In this document: positions 9,846 through 22,004 of the stretch, one piece after another
How positions within the stretch are numbered: position 1 is the stretch's first letter
Layout of the letters: each line of letters begins with the position of its first letter
From: Planctomycetota bacterium
Lineage (GTDB): Bacteria > Planctomycetota > SZUA-567
Direction of reading: 5' to 3'
Assembly (NCBI GenBank): GCA_020060765.1
Contig: JAGUZQ010000030.1
Location: forward strand, 1 to 64,000
DNA length: 64,000 bases
The notes under the pieces: model-generated
Told to the model about the DNA's origin: nothing
Database searches by the model: none
The model's input: the letters and a program-made list of their open reading frames with translations, nothing else
Position numbers and translations under genes: made by a program

Positions 9846-10592
9846 CTATAACCACATGATGCGTGGCCGGTACCTGTCATACAGCTTCTGGTTCTTGGTC
9901 ATACCTTCGACCACGTTAATGCTATTGATGACCGGCGGCTCTATTCCCTTCTCCGCCAGGAGAGCGGACACCTCGACCACGAGGCTGTTGCAGATGAAGG
10001 CGTTGGCATAGGTCGAATAACTGCCAATGCCGCTTTCCACGCCTTCCATTTTTATGATCGCGTCCCCGTAAGGCACGTAGGTCAGCAGGACGTGCTCGAA
10101 CATATCGTGCAGATTCTTCCCCGATGCGTGGCGTCCCGGAAAGTCTTTTGGCAACCGTTCGGCATATTCGGTCGAAGTCACGGCTATCACCTTCACTCCG
10201 CGCTTCTGCGCTTCCAGCGCGCTTTCTATCGTAACCGGATTGATGCCGTAGGCGTTTACCAGAATCAACACGTCGCCTTTACCGATTTTGTAATGGTCAA
10301 ACACGTAAGGAACGATGCCCGGGCTTCTCTCGCCCAATGGCACATGGGGAATGCGGATGCTGTCGACGAAGACCGGGCTGATACAGGCCAACCCGCCGGC
10401 ACGATGGAACATTTCTTCCGCCATCATGTTGGAATGCCCACCCGACCCGAAAACATAAATCAAGCCGTCCTCCTCGATACGGTCGGCGATGACTTTGGCA
10501 CATTTGCTTATCATCCCGCGCTGTTCATCCAGGATTTTTTGCAAATTTGATGTGATGGTTTCAAGATACTGCTTTACATAATCGCGCTTCAT
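9846..10592 (-). CDS. SIS-domain sugar isomerase-like protein (UPF0309 type)
   Basis: 248 residues. I start at M-K-R-D-Y (AAAGGG six bases upstream); an in-frame ATG five codons earlier overlaps that ribosome site. The SIS fold is shown by V-F-G-S-G-G-H-S-N-M near residue 47, the phosphosugar loop, and by V-L-I-L-V-N-A-Y-G-I-N-P. The family binds phosphosugars, often amino sugars, as isomerase or regulator. It sits between an IclR regulator and a heparinase-type lyase, so it probably handles a sugar phosphate released from the degraded polymer. The specific substrate is not readable. Cytoplasmic. Confidence 0.8.
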   Translation of the reverse strand: MKRDYVKQYLETITSNLQKILDEQRGMISKCAKVIADRIEEDGLIYVFGSGGHSNMMAEEMFHRAGGLACISPVFVDSIRIPHVPLGERSPGIVPYVFDHYKIGKGDVLILVNAYGINPVTIESALEAQKRGVKVIAVTSTEYAERLPKDFPGRHASGKNLHDMFEHVLLTYVPYGDAIIKMEGVESGIGSYSTYANAFICNSLVVEVSALLAEKGIEPPVINSINVVEGMTKNQKLYDRYRPRIMWL

Positions 10593-10628
10593 GGTTTTCC
10601 CTTTCATTTCAGCTTGTACGTATATAAC

Positions 10629-11402
10629 TCAACTGTATGCCGGAAATTCCCTGATCGAGGGCTTGTTCGCCATTCTCTGGCACGCGGTCAGAAGTTTTTC
10701 GATAATCTCATTCTCCCGCACCTTGTCCGCCCTGGATGTGGGAAAAAAAGCCGATAACGCTAGTTGTTTTTTCGCTTTCCCAATCAGCAGCGGCGCGGCG
10801 ATAGCAGTTACTCCGGAGGCAGCTTGCACGATGGCATAGCCGTCAGACCTGATCCTGTCCAGTTCTCGGGCAAGCTTTCTGCCGGTACCTGCCTCTGACC
10901 ACAGACTGCCTGGCAAGCCGACCTCGCCGATCAATCTCTCCCTTTCCACCCCGTCCATCAACGCCAGCAGCAGCCTGCCCGCGGCATACGAGTACAAGGG
11001 GTGCTCAAGATGATCGGTGTTGACTGTAAGGGAATGCCCCGCGTCAATGCGTATTATCCGCCGCCATTCCCCTCCCTCCAGGCAAGAGACAACCACGTTC
11101 TCATCTATCTCCGCCGACAGTTCTTGCGCCATGGGTGCGAGACGACGGGCAAGTTCGTCCTCAAGTAATGTGCCGTCCAGCAACTTGATAATCGCCGGCC
11201 CCAAACAATACGATCTCCCCGTGGGAGCATAGGCGAGATATTTCTTATACTCCAGAGTCTTAATGAGATTATGCACGGTCGACACATCATGCCCCAGGCG
11301 CTTGGCAATTTCCGTAGTCGACAACTCCCCGCCGCCAGTGGCCACCGCCTCCAAGATTGCAAAAGCTTTTATCACTGATTTAATCACGCTTAATTCCTTC
11401 AT
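10629..11402 (-). CDS. IclR-family transcriptional regulator of the lyase cluster
   Basis: 257 residues from M-K-E-L-S-V-I-K-S-V. A longer frame to 11468 adds only a hydrophobic, non-conserved leader. The N-terminal winged helix (I-A-K-R-L-G-H-D-V-S-T-V-H-N-L-I-K-T-L) is followed by the IclR effector domain (L-G-P-A-I-I-K-L, Y-S-Y-A-A-G-R-L-L-L-A, I-A-A-P-L-L). IclR proteins bind small catabolites and control nearby genes, so this one most likely controls itself and the SIS and lyase genes downstream. No strong Shine-Dalgarno is visible at the chosen ATG, so the start is moderately sure. Confidence 0.85.
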   Translation of the reverse strand: MKELSVIKSVIKAFAILEAVATGGGELSTTEIAKRLGHDVSTVHNLIKTLEYKKYLAYAPTGRSYCLGPAIIKLLDGTLLEDELARRLAPMAQELSAEIDENVVVSCLEGGEWRRIIRIDAGHSLTVNTDHLEHPLYSYAAGRLLLALMDGVERERLIGEVGLPGSLWSEAGTGRKLARELDRIRSDGYAIVQAASGVTAIAAPLLIGKAKKQLALSAFFPTSRADKVRENEIIEKLLTACQRMANKPSIREFPAYS

Positions 11403-11559
11403 TAGTTTGTGACTAACAGAACAGGGAAAGATGCCTGCCACGCATATGAAAAGTACCCCGGCAAACAAGTCAAAGCAAATAGAATTCTTATATTGTCATA
11501 AGATTCCCATATTGTGGGATTTAACTGGTGACCGCGTGCGTTCTCACCGTTGCGCGCTT

Positions 11560-11800
11560 GCCCTAAAACAGCATGGCTATTTTACGACAACTCAGACAGT
11601 GGAGTGCCGGCATAGTAAATTTCATCATTCTTATCATGTTGAAAAAAGTGGTTGGCCTAGAGTATCAAATGGTCTTTTCCGCTTACCTGCGTTATGCAAA
11701 TTCCATGCTTGCTGATTTTACACGCTGGTTTTATGGAGCAGGAACATGAAAGACCGGCATAGGAAGTAATAAGCCATCATATGCTGTTTTATATTGGGTA
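11560..11800 (+). pseudogene. Decayed AbiEi-like remnant, fourth copy of the fusion family
   Basis: Three plus-strand pieces in different frames line up with the N-terminal domain of the three intact fusions. First: H-G-Y-F-T-T-T-Q-T-V then H-H-S-Y-H-V and G-L-F-R-L-P (compare Y-G-Y-F-T, F-Y-H-L, G-L-F-R-L-P). Second, after a frame change: Y-A-N-S-M-L-A-D-F-T-R-W (compare [12 protein letters not shown] in copy 1). Third, in another frame: V-I-S-H-H-M-L-F-Y-I (compare [11 protein letters not shown] in copy 3). In-frame stops separate them. No pilin part and no glycosidase gene follow; the next gene is on the other strand. Confidence 0.7.
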
Positions 11801-11941
11801 ATTTATGAGAATATTGACGGCATATGAAAATCTGCGGATGAAGATGTTTCCTCCGATGACCTCCATGCTGCCATGATATGGAATTGACGTTACAAGTTAA
11901 AAAGTAAAAATTGCGGTGAAGCCGCTTATGTTCTGACGTAA

Positions 11942-14675
<2,734 letters not shown>

Positions 14676-14689
<14 letters not shown>

Positions 14690-17159
14690 GAGGAGTCCTC
14701 GCCAAAGTTGTCGGCAATTCCAGCACGAAAGTGGCGCCTTTGCCAGAGCCTTCGCTGGACACGCTCAGGGTGCCGCCCATCTCCTGCGCAGCCAGGGCGC
14801 TGATGTGAAGCCCGAAGCCGTGTCCGTCCTTGCGGGTGGTGAATCCATGCGCGAATATCTTGGTCAGGTTCTCGCTGGGTATTCCTATGCCGGTATCGGA
14901 AACCGAAATGCGGATATTGTCGTTGGGGGCTGGCTTGATACTGATAGTCATCAACCGGTTTTCGCAATCCATTTCGTCCATCGCGTATTTTGCGTTGCGG
15001 ATCAGGTTGATCAGAATCTGCAATACCTTGTGCTTTTGCACGGAAATTTGCGGTACGGCACTGTATTTGCGTTCAACCGGCACCTGGTGGCGTTTCAACG
15101 CCTCGCCGTTCAGCCGCAAGGCATCTTCCACCAAGTCTTCGACCGCCACCATCTCCACCAAGCCCGACGTACGCGCGTAATCCTGCTGCATTCGCACGAT
15201 TTCCTTGATGTGGTCTATGCTTTTGACCAAGCTGTCTGTTTCATCCCGGATTGCAGTATGCTCGCCAGTCAGGGATTCGCCAAGACGGGCAAGATATTCC
15301 AGCGCACGCTTTCCTCTCGGATCTTCCGTCAGAAATGAAACCATGTCCGCATCATGCTCCCGAAGCAGGGAGATCACTTTGCACAGATTCGCCACTTCCG
15401 AGTGATCCAGCTTTTCCACGATAAACGAAGCTGAGACATTGACGCTGTTAAGGACATTGCCCAGGTTATGCAAAACTCCGCTGGCCACCTCCGCCATTCC
15501 CGCCTGCAATGAAGCGTGCTGCAGTTCCTTGTTCAACTCCTCAAGCCTCTTTTCGCTGTTTTTTCGTTCGGCAATATCCGCATTGATTTCCGCCACCAGC
15601 CATTCGCCGTTTTCGTCCTGATAGGGAATGGTCGTCACCTGGACCGGACGATTGCCCTCCTTGACCAATACTTCCTCAGTAACCGCAATTTCCTTTGTAC
15701 TCAAAGCCTTGGTAACACCGCATTCCGGGCAGACCTCGCTCCTGTCCATGAAATATTCATAGCATTTTTTCCCGGCGGGGTCGCCGTACACTTTAGCCCA
15801 TTCCGGGTCGATATAGCGAACGTTGAACTCCGTGTCGATTATGTCCAGGCCGGTTCTGGTAGCACCCAGAATAAACTCCAGTTGCTGGCGGATCCGGCGG
15901 GATTCATCCTCGGCCTGCCTGCGCTGTTCCATCTCGCGCACCAGTAAATCCCGCGATACGGTTGTCTCATTCAGATTCCTTGCCATTTTTTCAAACGCGT
16001 TCGCTATCATGCCGAATTCATTTTGCTGGTCGATCCGCAATTTGACGTCGTAATCGCCGGACTCGATTTTGCTTATCCCGTTTTCCATAATATGCTTCAT
16101 CGGATCAACAATCGCTTTCATCAACTTTCTGATAACAAAATGAATCGGTATCAAAAAGAGAACTGATATAACTGCAAAGATGATCACCGTCTGGAATACC
16201 GGTGCATACAATTCCTCGCGACTCTGGAAGGTAACAATATTCCAAGGCACCCCCTTTGCCTTGGCAATTGAGACAAGATAGGAGTCTCCGTTCTCGCCAG
16301 TCAATTCAAAAACCCCGTTTGTCCCCGGAAACACTTCCGCAAACCGATTGTTTGCGAAAAGCTTTTGCAGCGAGCTTTCCATCCTGGTCGGCGCCGCGAC
16401 AAATCCGGCTTTTTCCCCTTCCATTTTGGTCAGGACTACGTTATCACCTTCGCGCACCAGGCAAATCCCGCCGCTTTCCCCCAGGCGAATATTCTCAATG
16501 CTGCCGAAAAGGGAATCCAGCAAAACATCAATACCGACCATTCCCTCGAATTTTTCGCCATCATATATTCCCAAAGCCGCGGTAATCATCCATTGCTTCA
16601 TGTAGGTTTTATCGAAATAGATAGGCGAGAATTCCACGCCCCTGCTTCGCTTGGCGGCATGATACCAGACTTCGTTTTCGTCTTTCTGATAAGTGTCCTC
16701 ATACCATTTTTCGGTAACAAAACCCGGAACGTCGGCATCACCGCTACCAGGGGTCTGGCTAAGATTTTTATGCGTTGTAAGAATGAACGCGCTTTTTCCG
16801 AAATATTTCTGTGACAGTCGCGGCTCGTAAGCGAAATAACAATTATACTGCTCGTCGTCTCGCACAATTGCCTGCATGGCAAGCTTTCGATACATCGACA
16901 AGCGTTCCTCGGGCAACAGATTTGACTCAAACACACCTGTTGCCGCCTTGAGGACATATAACTCTCTGGAGGCGTGCTCAATGATTCCTTCGATTAAACT
17001 AACAGCTTCCGACTGTTTATTGGTAATCAGGTTGTGGCTGTGCTTGGTCGTGATTTCCCAATATGAAATAACGAATGCAATCAGGAGAAACACAAAACAC
17101 AAGAGCACAATGCCCGAATTCAATGCCAACATCTTACGAATACTTGACTTGCAGAACAT
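14676..17159 (-). CDS. Membrane Cache-HAMP-PAS sensor histidine kinase
   Basis: 827 residues. The start is ATG with AAGGA nine bases upstream. A first membrane helix (about 12-33), a large extracytoplasmic double-Cache-type region (A-K-R-S-R-G-V-E-F-S-P-I-Y-F-D; V-G-I-D-V-L-L), a second helix (about 320-345), HAMP, then PAS with a C-P-E-C-G motif. The kinase has H-N-L-G-N-V-L-N-S as the likely phosphoacceptor box and an ATPase with D-T-G-I-G-I-P and G-H-G-F-G-L-H. Such Cache kinases bind small ligands outside the membrane. It lies between the HTH-receiver gene (15 bases upstream) and the receiver-kinase gene (overlapping), so the three probably form one relay. The ligand is unknown. Confidence 0.9.
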
Positions 17160-17174
17160 GTCTTGCGTCCTTCC

Positions 17175-17825
17175 CTATTCCGCTGTATTGCGGAACTCAT
17201 TATTGATATTTATCTGCGGCAAACTGAGTCCGGCCAGAGCTGCCACTTTTCCCAGGAAAACATCATTCATAAACGGCTTGCTCAGGATGTCGTCAGCGCC
17301 TGCGGCGATGGCCGCGTCCAGTTCTCTTTTTGATGCTCCCGAAACTACCAATACCCTTACTGGCGAAGGAGATTCATCTGAACGTAAACGCTCCAACACC
17401 TGCATGCCGTCCAGCCCAGGCATTTTTAAATCGAGAATCATGACAACCGGCTGGAAAATTCCCAGCAGTTGCCCGGCGCTGAACCCGTCATGGCCGATCT
17501 TTACCTCAAAACCTGACTCTTCAAGAATACGCAACATTACCTGCGTAAGAGCAACATCATCGTCGACTATCAGTATGCGACGCAAATACGGCTTCAAATC
17601 ATCTGGAATAGGCAGGTCATTCTTGCGAAGAAACTCCAGAAAATCATGTATTTCCACTCGCCTATCGCCCCGCGCAGGAAGCTTGTGCGCTTTCAGCCTA
17701 CCCTTGTTGATCCAACGTATTACGGTGATATAATTCACGTTAAGATATTTCGCAATCTCCCCGGTGGTAAGGGTTACAAGTCTTTCAGCCATGGCTATAT
17801 CTTTCATTGCTAACATTGCATACAT
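17175..17825 (-). CDS. HTH (excisionase/MerR-like) plus receiver response regulator
   Basis: 216 residues. An N-terminal helix-turn-helix of the excisionase/AlpA type (L-T-T-G-E-I-A-K-Y-L-N-V-N-Y, then I-R-W-I-N-K-G-R-L) covers about 16-65. A C-terminal receiver follows (R-I-L-I-V-D-D-D, phosphoacceptor in M-I-L-D-L-K-M-P-G-L-D-G, L-S-K-P-F). Most response regulators carry the receiver first, so this order is notable. The start is uncertain: ATGs occur at codons 1, 4, 7 and 12 without a strong ribosome site, and M-A-E-R-L (codon 12) would start closest to the HTH. It is first in the three-gene signalling operon and is the likely DNA-binding output of the two kinases. Confidence 0.85.
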   Translation of the reverse strand: MYAMLAMKDIAMAERLVTLTTGEIAKYLNVNYITVIRWINKGRLKAHKLPARGDRRVEIHDFLEFLRKNDLPIPDDLKPYLRRILIVDDDVALTQVMLRILEESGFEVKIGHDGFSAGQLLGIFQPVVMILDLKMPGLDGMQVLERLRSDESPSPVRVLVVSGASKRELDAAIAAGADDILSKPFMNDVFLGKVAALAGLSLPQININNEFRNTAE

Positions 17826-18113
17826 TGCTATTATATCACATTTGAGCGCTATGTCAAGTTATGAGGTAAAGAACTGAGGAGCGCAAAAAATGGCGACGGG
17901 GTGAACGAAGCGCAAATTTCGATCACGCGCCTCCTGCAAAGTGACGGCAGTTTCCAGAAGGCGGAGACCGGATGGATGAGGCATAACACGCGATTCGCGA
18001 TTGCTCATTGACGCAAGTTTACTTATAATGCTAGTCATCTTATCTTGCGCAGTAATGATTATTGGAAAATGAACTGGGAGCTTTAAGGAACGCCAGCATA
18101 TTCGGAGCGCCGG
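17826..18113. other. Divergent intergenic region
   Basis: It separates the minus-strand signalling operon from the plus-strand AraC gene and should hold both promoters. Only short overlapping frames exist. I recognise no RNA, repeat or site in it. Confidence 0.4.
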
Positions 18114-18959
18114 ATGCCACCAGTGGATGAAACCATTCGCGAGTTGTTTGGCAGACATCTGCCCAACCTGCGCACGCAGGGGCGGATGATCTTCGATCCC
18201 GTCTGGGCCGAGCGGATGCACCACACCAACGCCTGCGAACTCCTATACGTAATCAGGGGGGAGATGACGCTGGAGTTCGAACAAGAGTCTTTCGCAGCAA
18301 AAGCGAGAGACGTGCTGTTGGTGCCGACAGGCACTATCCATCGCGACGTCTTCGATCTCGATACCGAACTTGACATTTTCTATATATCCTTCACCTGGAA
18401 CCTCGAATCCGAATACATCAGGCAGGTGAACAATCGCACTATTCAGGCGATCCCGCAGGAAAAAAGAATTGCCCTGTCCCTGCTTTTCGATCCTCTCCAG
18501 CAGGATTGCGGCGCTCTCGATTCTCCGACTAAAATGCTGGCCGAGGCGCGGGTATTCACGATCCTGATGTTTCTCCTGCGGGAAGCGTTTGCGCAGCAGG
18601 AATCAGCGGAATTGGTTGAAACGAACGGCGCTCGCGGACGCTTATTGCTGCATGAGGCGAAAAAATATCTGAGGAAGCATTTTGCCGAATGTGTGGCGTT
18701 GGGCGAGGTCGCCGCCGCGCTTCGGGTCAGCCCCTGCCATCTCTCGCACGTGTTCAGCCGCGAGGACGGGTTCTCCATGTTCGCGTATCTCACGCAAATC
18801 CGCCTGGAAAAGGCGAAAACGCTTTTGCGCGACGCCGCCTTCAACGTCTCGGAAGTCGCCCGCGCCGTGGGCTACGAGGACGCCAATTATTTCGCCAAGG
18901 TGTTCCGGAAACACACCGGGCTTTCACCGCGCGAATTTGCCGCCGCCGGGCGACAATAG
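18114..18959 (+). CDS. AraC-family regulator with cupin sensor domain
   Basis: 281 residues. ATG with GGAG six bases upstream. Residues about 30-110 form a cupin-like ligand domain (L-L-Y-V-I-R-G-E-M-T-L; V-L-L-V-P-T-G-T-I-H-R). Residues about 180-278 carry the double helix-turn-helix (V-A-A-A-L-R-V-S-P-C-H-L-S-H-V-F; V-A-R-A-V-G-Y-E-D-A-N-Y-F-A-K-V-F, ending L-S-P-R-E-F). AraC proteins of this layout sense sugars and activate adjacent catabolic genes. It is followed on the same strand by an aminotransferase, a ceramidase-like lipoprotein and three sugar isomerases, which are its probable targets. Confidence 0.9.
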   Translation: MPPVDETIRELFGRHLPNLRTQGRMIFDPVWAERMHHTNACELLYVIRGEMTLEFEQESFAAKARDVLLVPTGTIHRDVFDLDTELDIFYISFTWNLESEYIRQVNNRTIQAIPQEKRIALSLLFDPLQQDCGALDSPTKMLAEARVFTILMFLLREAFAQQESAELVETNGARGRLLLHEAKKYLRKHFAECVALGEVAAALRVSPCHLSHVFSREDGFSMFAYLTQIRLEKAKTLLRDAAFNVSEVARAVGYEDANYFAKVFRKHTGLSPREFAAAGRQ

Positions 18960-19031
18960 CCTTTTTCTGCCGTTCCGCAATATATTCCCCATATTGACAA
19001 AAGCTTACTCTTGCGAGTCGGCCTCCCGTGT

Positions 19032-19055
19032 TCCATACTGCAAGTACGGTATGGA
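19032..19055. promoter_or_regulatory. Inverted repeat upstream of DegT gene
   Basis: Seven-base arms TCCATAC and GTATGGA separated by 10 bases, lying 38 bases before the DegT start and 72 bases after the AraC gene stop. It is a plausible operator or hairpin. No other copy was noticed in the window, so function is a guess. Confidence 0.35.
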
Positions 19056-19092
19056 TATTGCTGAATCTCAACCTGAAAACGGGAGGAAAAAG

Positions 19093-20385
19093 ATGGCGAC
19101 GATAGCTGAAAGCAGCCTGGCGATCCTGGGCGGCAAAAAAACGGTGCCGGACGGAACTGTCAAAAAATGGCCCCCGATCGACGAGACCGACGTCAAGTCG
19201 GTGCTGGACTCGCTTAACGGCACCAACCACGCCTCCGGCCCCAACTGCAAGGCGTTTGCCGAGGAATTCGCGGCCTGGAACGGAAACACTCACGCCATCT
19301 TCACCAACAGCGGCACGGCAGCGCTGCATATGTCGCTGGTGGCCTGCGGGGTGGGCGCGGGCGACCATGTGCTGGTCACGGCGTATTCCTGGTCTTCGAG
19401 CGCAACCTGCATCATCCACCATAACGCGATTCCGGTGTTCGTCGACATCGACTTCGACACTATGACCATCGATCCGAAAAAGATCGAGGCAGCCATCACT
19501 CCCCGCACCAAGGCTATCATCGTCGTTCACCTGCACGGTCTTTCCGCCGACATGGACGCGATTCTCGAAATCGCCCGCAGGCGCAACCTGAAGGTGATCG
19601 AGGACGCCTGCCAGGCGCACGCCGCCCTTTACAACGGAAAGAAAGTCGGCACGCTCGGCGACTGCGCCGCGTTCAGCTTCAACCAGAACAAGTGTCTCTG
19701 CACCGGCGAGGGCGGCATGTTCGTGACCGAAGTCGAGGAATACCGGCAGAAAGCGGCGATGCTGTGGAGTTTCGGCGAGACCCGCACGCCTGATCAGAGC
19801 CGCGACTACCACGCCTACGCGCTGGGCTGGATGTATCGCGGCAACGACCTGACCGCCGCTTTCGGGCGCTCGCAGTTGGCGAAGTTGGACACCTACTTCT
19901 CCATTCAGCGGGAAAACGCGGCAGTGTTGAACAAACGCCTGCGTGGACTGCCCGGCCTGATCCTGCCGACGGAACCGGAAAAATGCACGCATAACTGGTA
20001 TAACTATACCTGCCGGATCGACATGAAAAGGATCGGCTGGACGGGAGAGCCGACCCGGATGCGGGACGCGGTAATGAAGACGTTGCAGGCCGAGGGCGTA
20101 CCGGCTTCCGTCTGGCAGCGGTTCATTCTGCCGCGCATGACTGTGTTCCAGGCCAAGAACGCCTACGGCAACGGCAGCCCCTGGGCGGAGAACGACGCGC
20201 TGGACGTGGATTATAATCCCGCGCGCTTCCCCGTGGCGCAACTGCACAGCGACACGCATTTCGGCATGACGATGCCGCTACGCGCGCCCAACCGCACCGA
20301 CGTGGCGGAGCTGATCGCCGACGGCTTCCGGAAAGTGTTTGAAAATATCGGCAGGATCGACCCGGATAAGATTCTGGAGGAATAA
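19093..20385 (+). CDS. DegT/DnrJ/EryC1 family PLP aminotransferase
   Basis: 430 residues. I start at M-A-T-I-A-E-S (GGGAGG six bases upstream); the open frame extends much further upstream, but that part is the shadow of the AraC gene. Sugar aminotransferase features: T-N-S-G-T-A-A-L-H-M near 80, V-I-E-D-A-C-Q-A-H-A, and F-S-F-N-Q-N-K-C-L-C-T-G-E-G-G, whose Lys (about residue 200) is the PLP-binding lysine. The family usually makes amino sugars on nucleotide- or cyclitol-like ketones, but some members act in catabolic or oxidoreductase-linked clusters. Being first in a run of sugar isomerases suggests it handles a keto sugar. Cytoplasmic. Confidence 0.88.
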   Translation: MATIAESSLAILGGKKTVPDGTVKKWPPIDETDVKSVLDSLNGTNHASGPNCKAFAEEFAAWNGNTHAIFTNSGTAALHMSLVACGVGAGDHVLVTAYSWSSSATCIIHHNAIPVFVDIDFDTMTIDPKKIEAAITPRTKAIIVVHLHGLSADMDAILEIARRRNLKVIEDACQAHAALYNGKKVGTLGDCAAFSFNQNKCLCTGEGGMFVTEVEEYRQKAAMLWSFGETRTPDQSRDYHAYALGWMYRGNDLTAAFGRSQLAKLDTYFSIQRENAAVLNKRLRGLPGLILPTEPEKCTHNWYNYTCRIDMKRIGWTGEPTRMRDAVMKTLQAEGVPASVWQRFILPRMTVFQAKNAYGNGSPWAENDALDVDYNPARFPVAQLHSDTHFGMTMPLRAPNRTDVAELIADGFRKVFENIGRIDPDKILEE

Positions 20386-20429
20386 GAATACTGCAGGATA
20401 TGAACGCATATTTCAGGAGGACAATTAAT

Positions 20430-21989
20430 ATGAGGGAAAACAATTCCAGAAGCGAATTACCGTTTATACTATTGATTGCTTCGCTGCTGACTGGAGCTGG
20501 ATGCAATTTTGCCGAATCTCAAAAACATGCTATCACATCAGGAAAGGATAAAATCATGGAACTTAAAATCGGCTGGGGGCAGTGTGATATCACGCCTGAC
20601 CGTCCGGTAATGTTAGCCGGACAATTTGCGCGGCGCGTGGCTACGGTCGTGAAAGATCCGGTTACGGCAACAGTGTTGGCTTTGGAAAGCGGTGACACGC
20701 GCGTGCTGTTGATTTCGTGCGATTTGGTTGGGATCGACGAACATTTATTGAGCGAAATACGAGACGCTATCCGGACGGTATTGCCTGAAATCCCGTCGCA
20801 GGCCGTGATTGTCAACGCGACGCACACCCATACCGCGCCGGTATTCCGTGACGATACGTATGAGCAACCGGACGACCCGACTGTCATCACTCCCAGGGAA
20901 TACCGTGCGTTCATGTCGTCCAGGGTTGCGCAAGCAGCGGCGGAAGCATGGGGACGCCGCGCCCCAGGCGCAATCAGCCGAGCCTTTGCCCGCGCCGTGG
21001 TGGGCCATAACCGCCGCGCCTCTTTCCTTGATGGTACCGGCAAGATGTACGCAAAGCTCGACGTGGACAACTTCGATGCGATCGAAGGCTTCGAGGATCA
21101 CAGCCTGCATGTTCTCTGTACCTGGGATATGAAGAAACAACTTACCGGCCTGGTGCTGAATCTGCCTTGCCCTTCGCAGGCGACGGAAAATCTGTCGGAG
21201 GTGTCGGCTGATTTCTGGCACGAAACCCGGGTGGCCTTGCGCAAGGAACTGGGAAAAGATTTGCCGGTGCTGGCGCAATGCGCCCCGGCCGGGGATCAGT
21301 CGCCGCACGTGCAAATGTACAAAAAACTGTCTTATGAGATGTACGAGCGCCTGGGTCGGACCGAACGGGAAGAGATAGGCCGCCGTATCTGCGCCGCCGT
21401 GCTGGATGTCATGCCTGCGGCGAAAACCGCGATCCAGGCAAACCCTCCGCTCACGCATGTTTTCGAAACCGTTCCGCTTCCCCGGCGGAAAGTAAACGAG
21501 GTGGAGCTGGCTCACGCCAAAGCGATGCTGGAAAAACTGAGCAACGACCCGGAGTATACCGACCCGGCGAAATATGATCCCAGCCGCAGCCAGAGGTTTA
21601 TCAACCGCAACCGGAAAGTGATCGACCGTTACGAAAATTTCGATAAAGATCCGACTTTGTCGATGGAACTCCATGTTCTGCGTCTGGGAGATGTCGCCTT
21701 TTGCACTAATTCGTTTGAATTGTATCTCGATTTCGGTTTGCGCATCGGCGCACGCAGCGTTGCCGCGCAAACTTTCCAGATTCAGCTTTGCTGCGGAACA
21801 GACGGATATTTGCCCAGCGAGCGCGCTGTTCGGCAAGCGATGCACCCCGCCGACGCGGGGTTGGCATTGGGCAGTGCGCACAATTACGGTGCCAGTGTCG
21901 GCAGCAATCTGGTCGGCCCTGACGGGGGGCAGGTATTGGTCAACCGCACTCTTGAATTGATTGCCAAGCTTTTCCCTGAGCAGAAATAA
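20430..21989 (+). CDS. Neutral ceramidase-like lipoprotein
   Basis: 519 residues. The start is ATG at 20430 with AGGAGG nine bases upstream; an ATG at 20400 in the same frame lacks such a site. A lipoprotein signal ends L-L-T-G-A-G-C. The mature part begins G-W-G-Q-C-D-I-T-P, then V-N-A-T-H-T-H-T-A-P, the metal-binding N-terminal motifs of neutral/alkaline ceramidase-like (Neutral_ceramidase N) proteins. PVC bacteria have many such proteins in polysaccharide or glycoconjugate gene clusters, and their actual substrate is mostly untested. It follows the aminotransferase by 44 bases in the putative operon. Expected location is the periplasmic or outer face, lipid anchored. Confidence 0.75.
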   Translation: MRENNSRSELPFILLIASLLTGAGCNFAESQKHAITSGKDKIMELKIGWGQCDITPDRPVMLAGQFARRVATVVKDPVTATVLALESGDTRVLLISCDLVGIDEHLLSEIRDAIRTVLPEIPSQAVIVNATHTHTAPVFRDDTYEQPDDPTVITPREYRAFMSSRVAQAAAEAWGRRAPGAISRAFARAVVGHNRRASFLDGTGKMYAKLDVDNFDAIEGFEDHSLHVLCTWDMKKQLTGLVLNLPCPSQATENLSEVSADFWHETRVALRKELGKDLPVLAQCAPAGDQSPHVQMYKKLSYEMYERLGRTEREEIGRRICAAVLDVMPAAKTAIQANPPLTHVFETVPLPRRKVNEVELAHAKAMLEKLSNDPEYTDPAKYDPSRSQRFINRNRKVIDRYENFDKDPTLSMELHVLRLGDVAFCTNSFELYLDFGLRIGARSVAAQTFQIQLCCGTDGYLPSERAVRQAMHPADAGLALGSAHNYGASVGSNLVGPDGGQVLVNRTLELIAKLFPEQK

Positions 21990-22004
21990 ATGAAAGGAAA
22001 TCTG

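Noticed and set aside
18841-20259. 472-codon minus-strand frame
   Set aside because: Opposite-strand shadow of the DegT aminotransferase, whose PLP lysine motif is clear.
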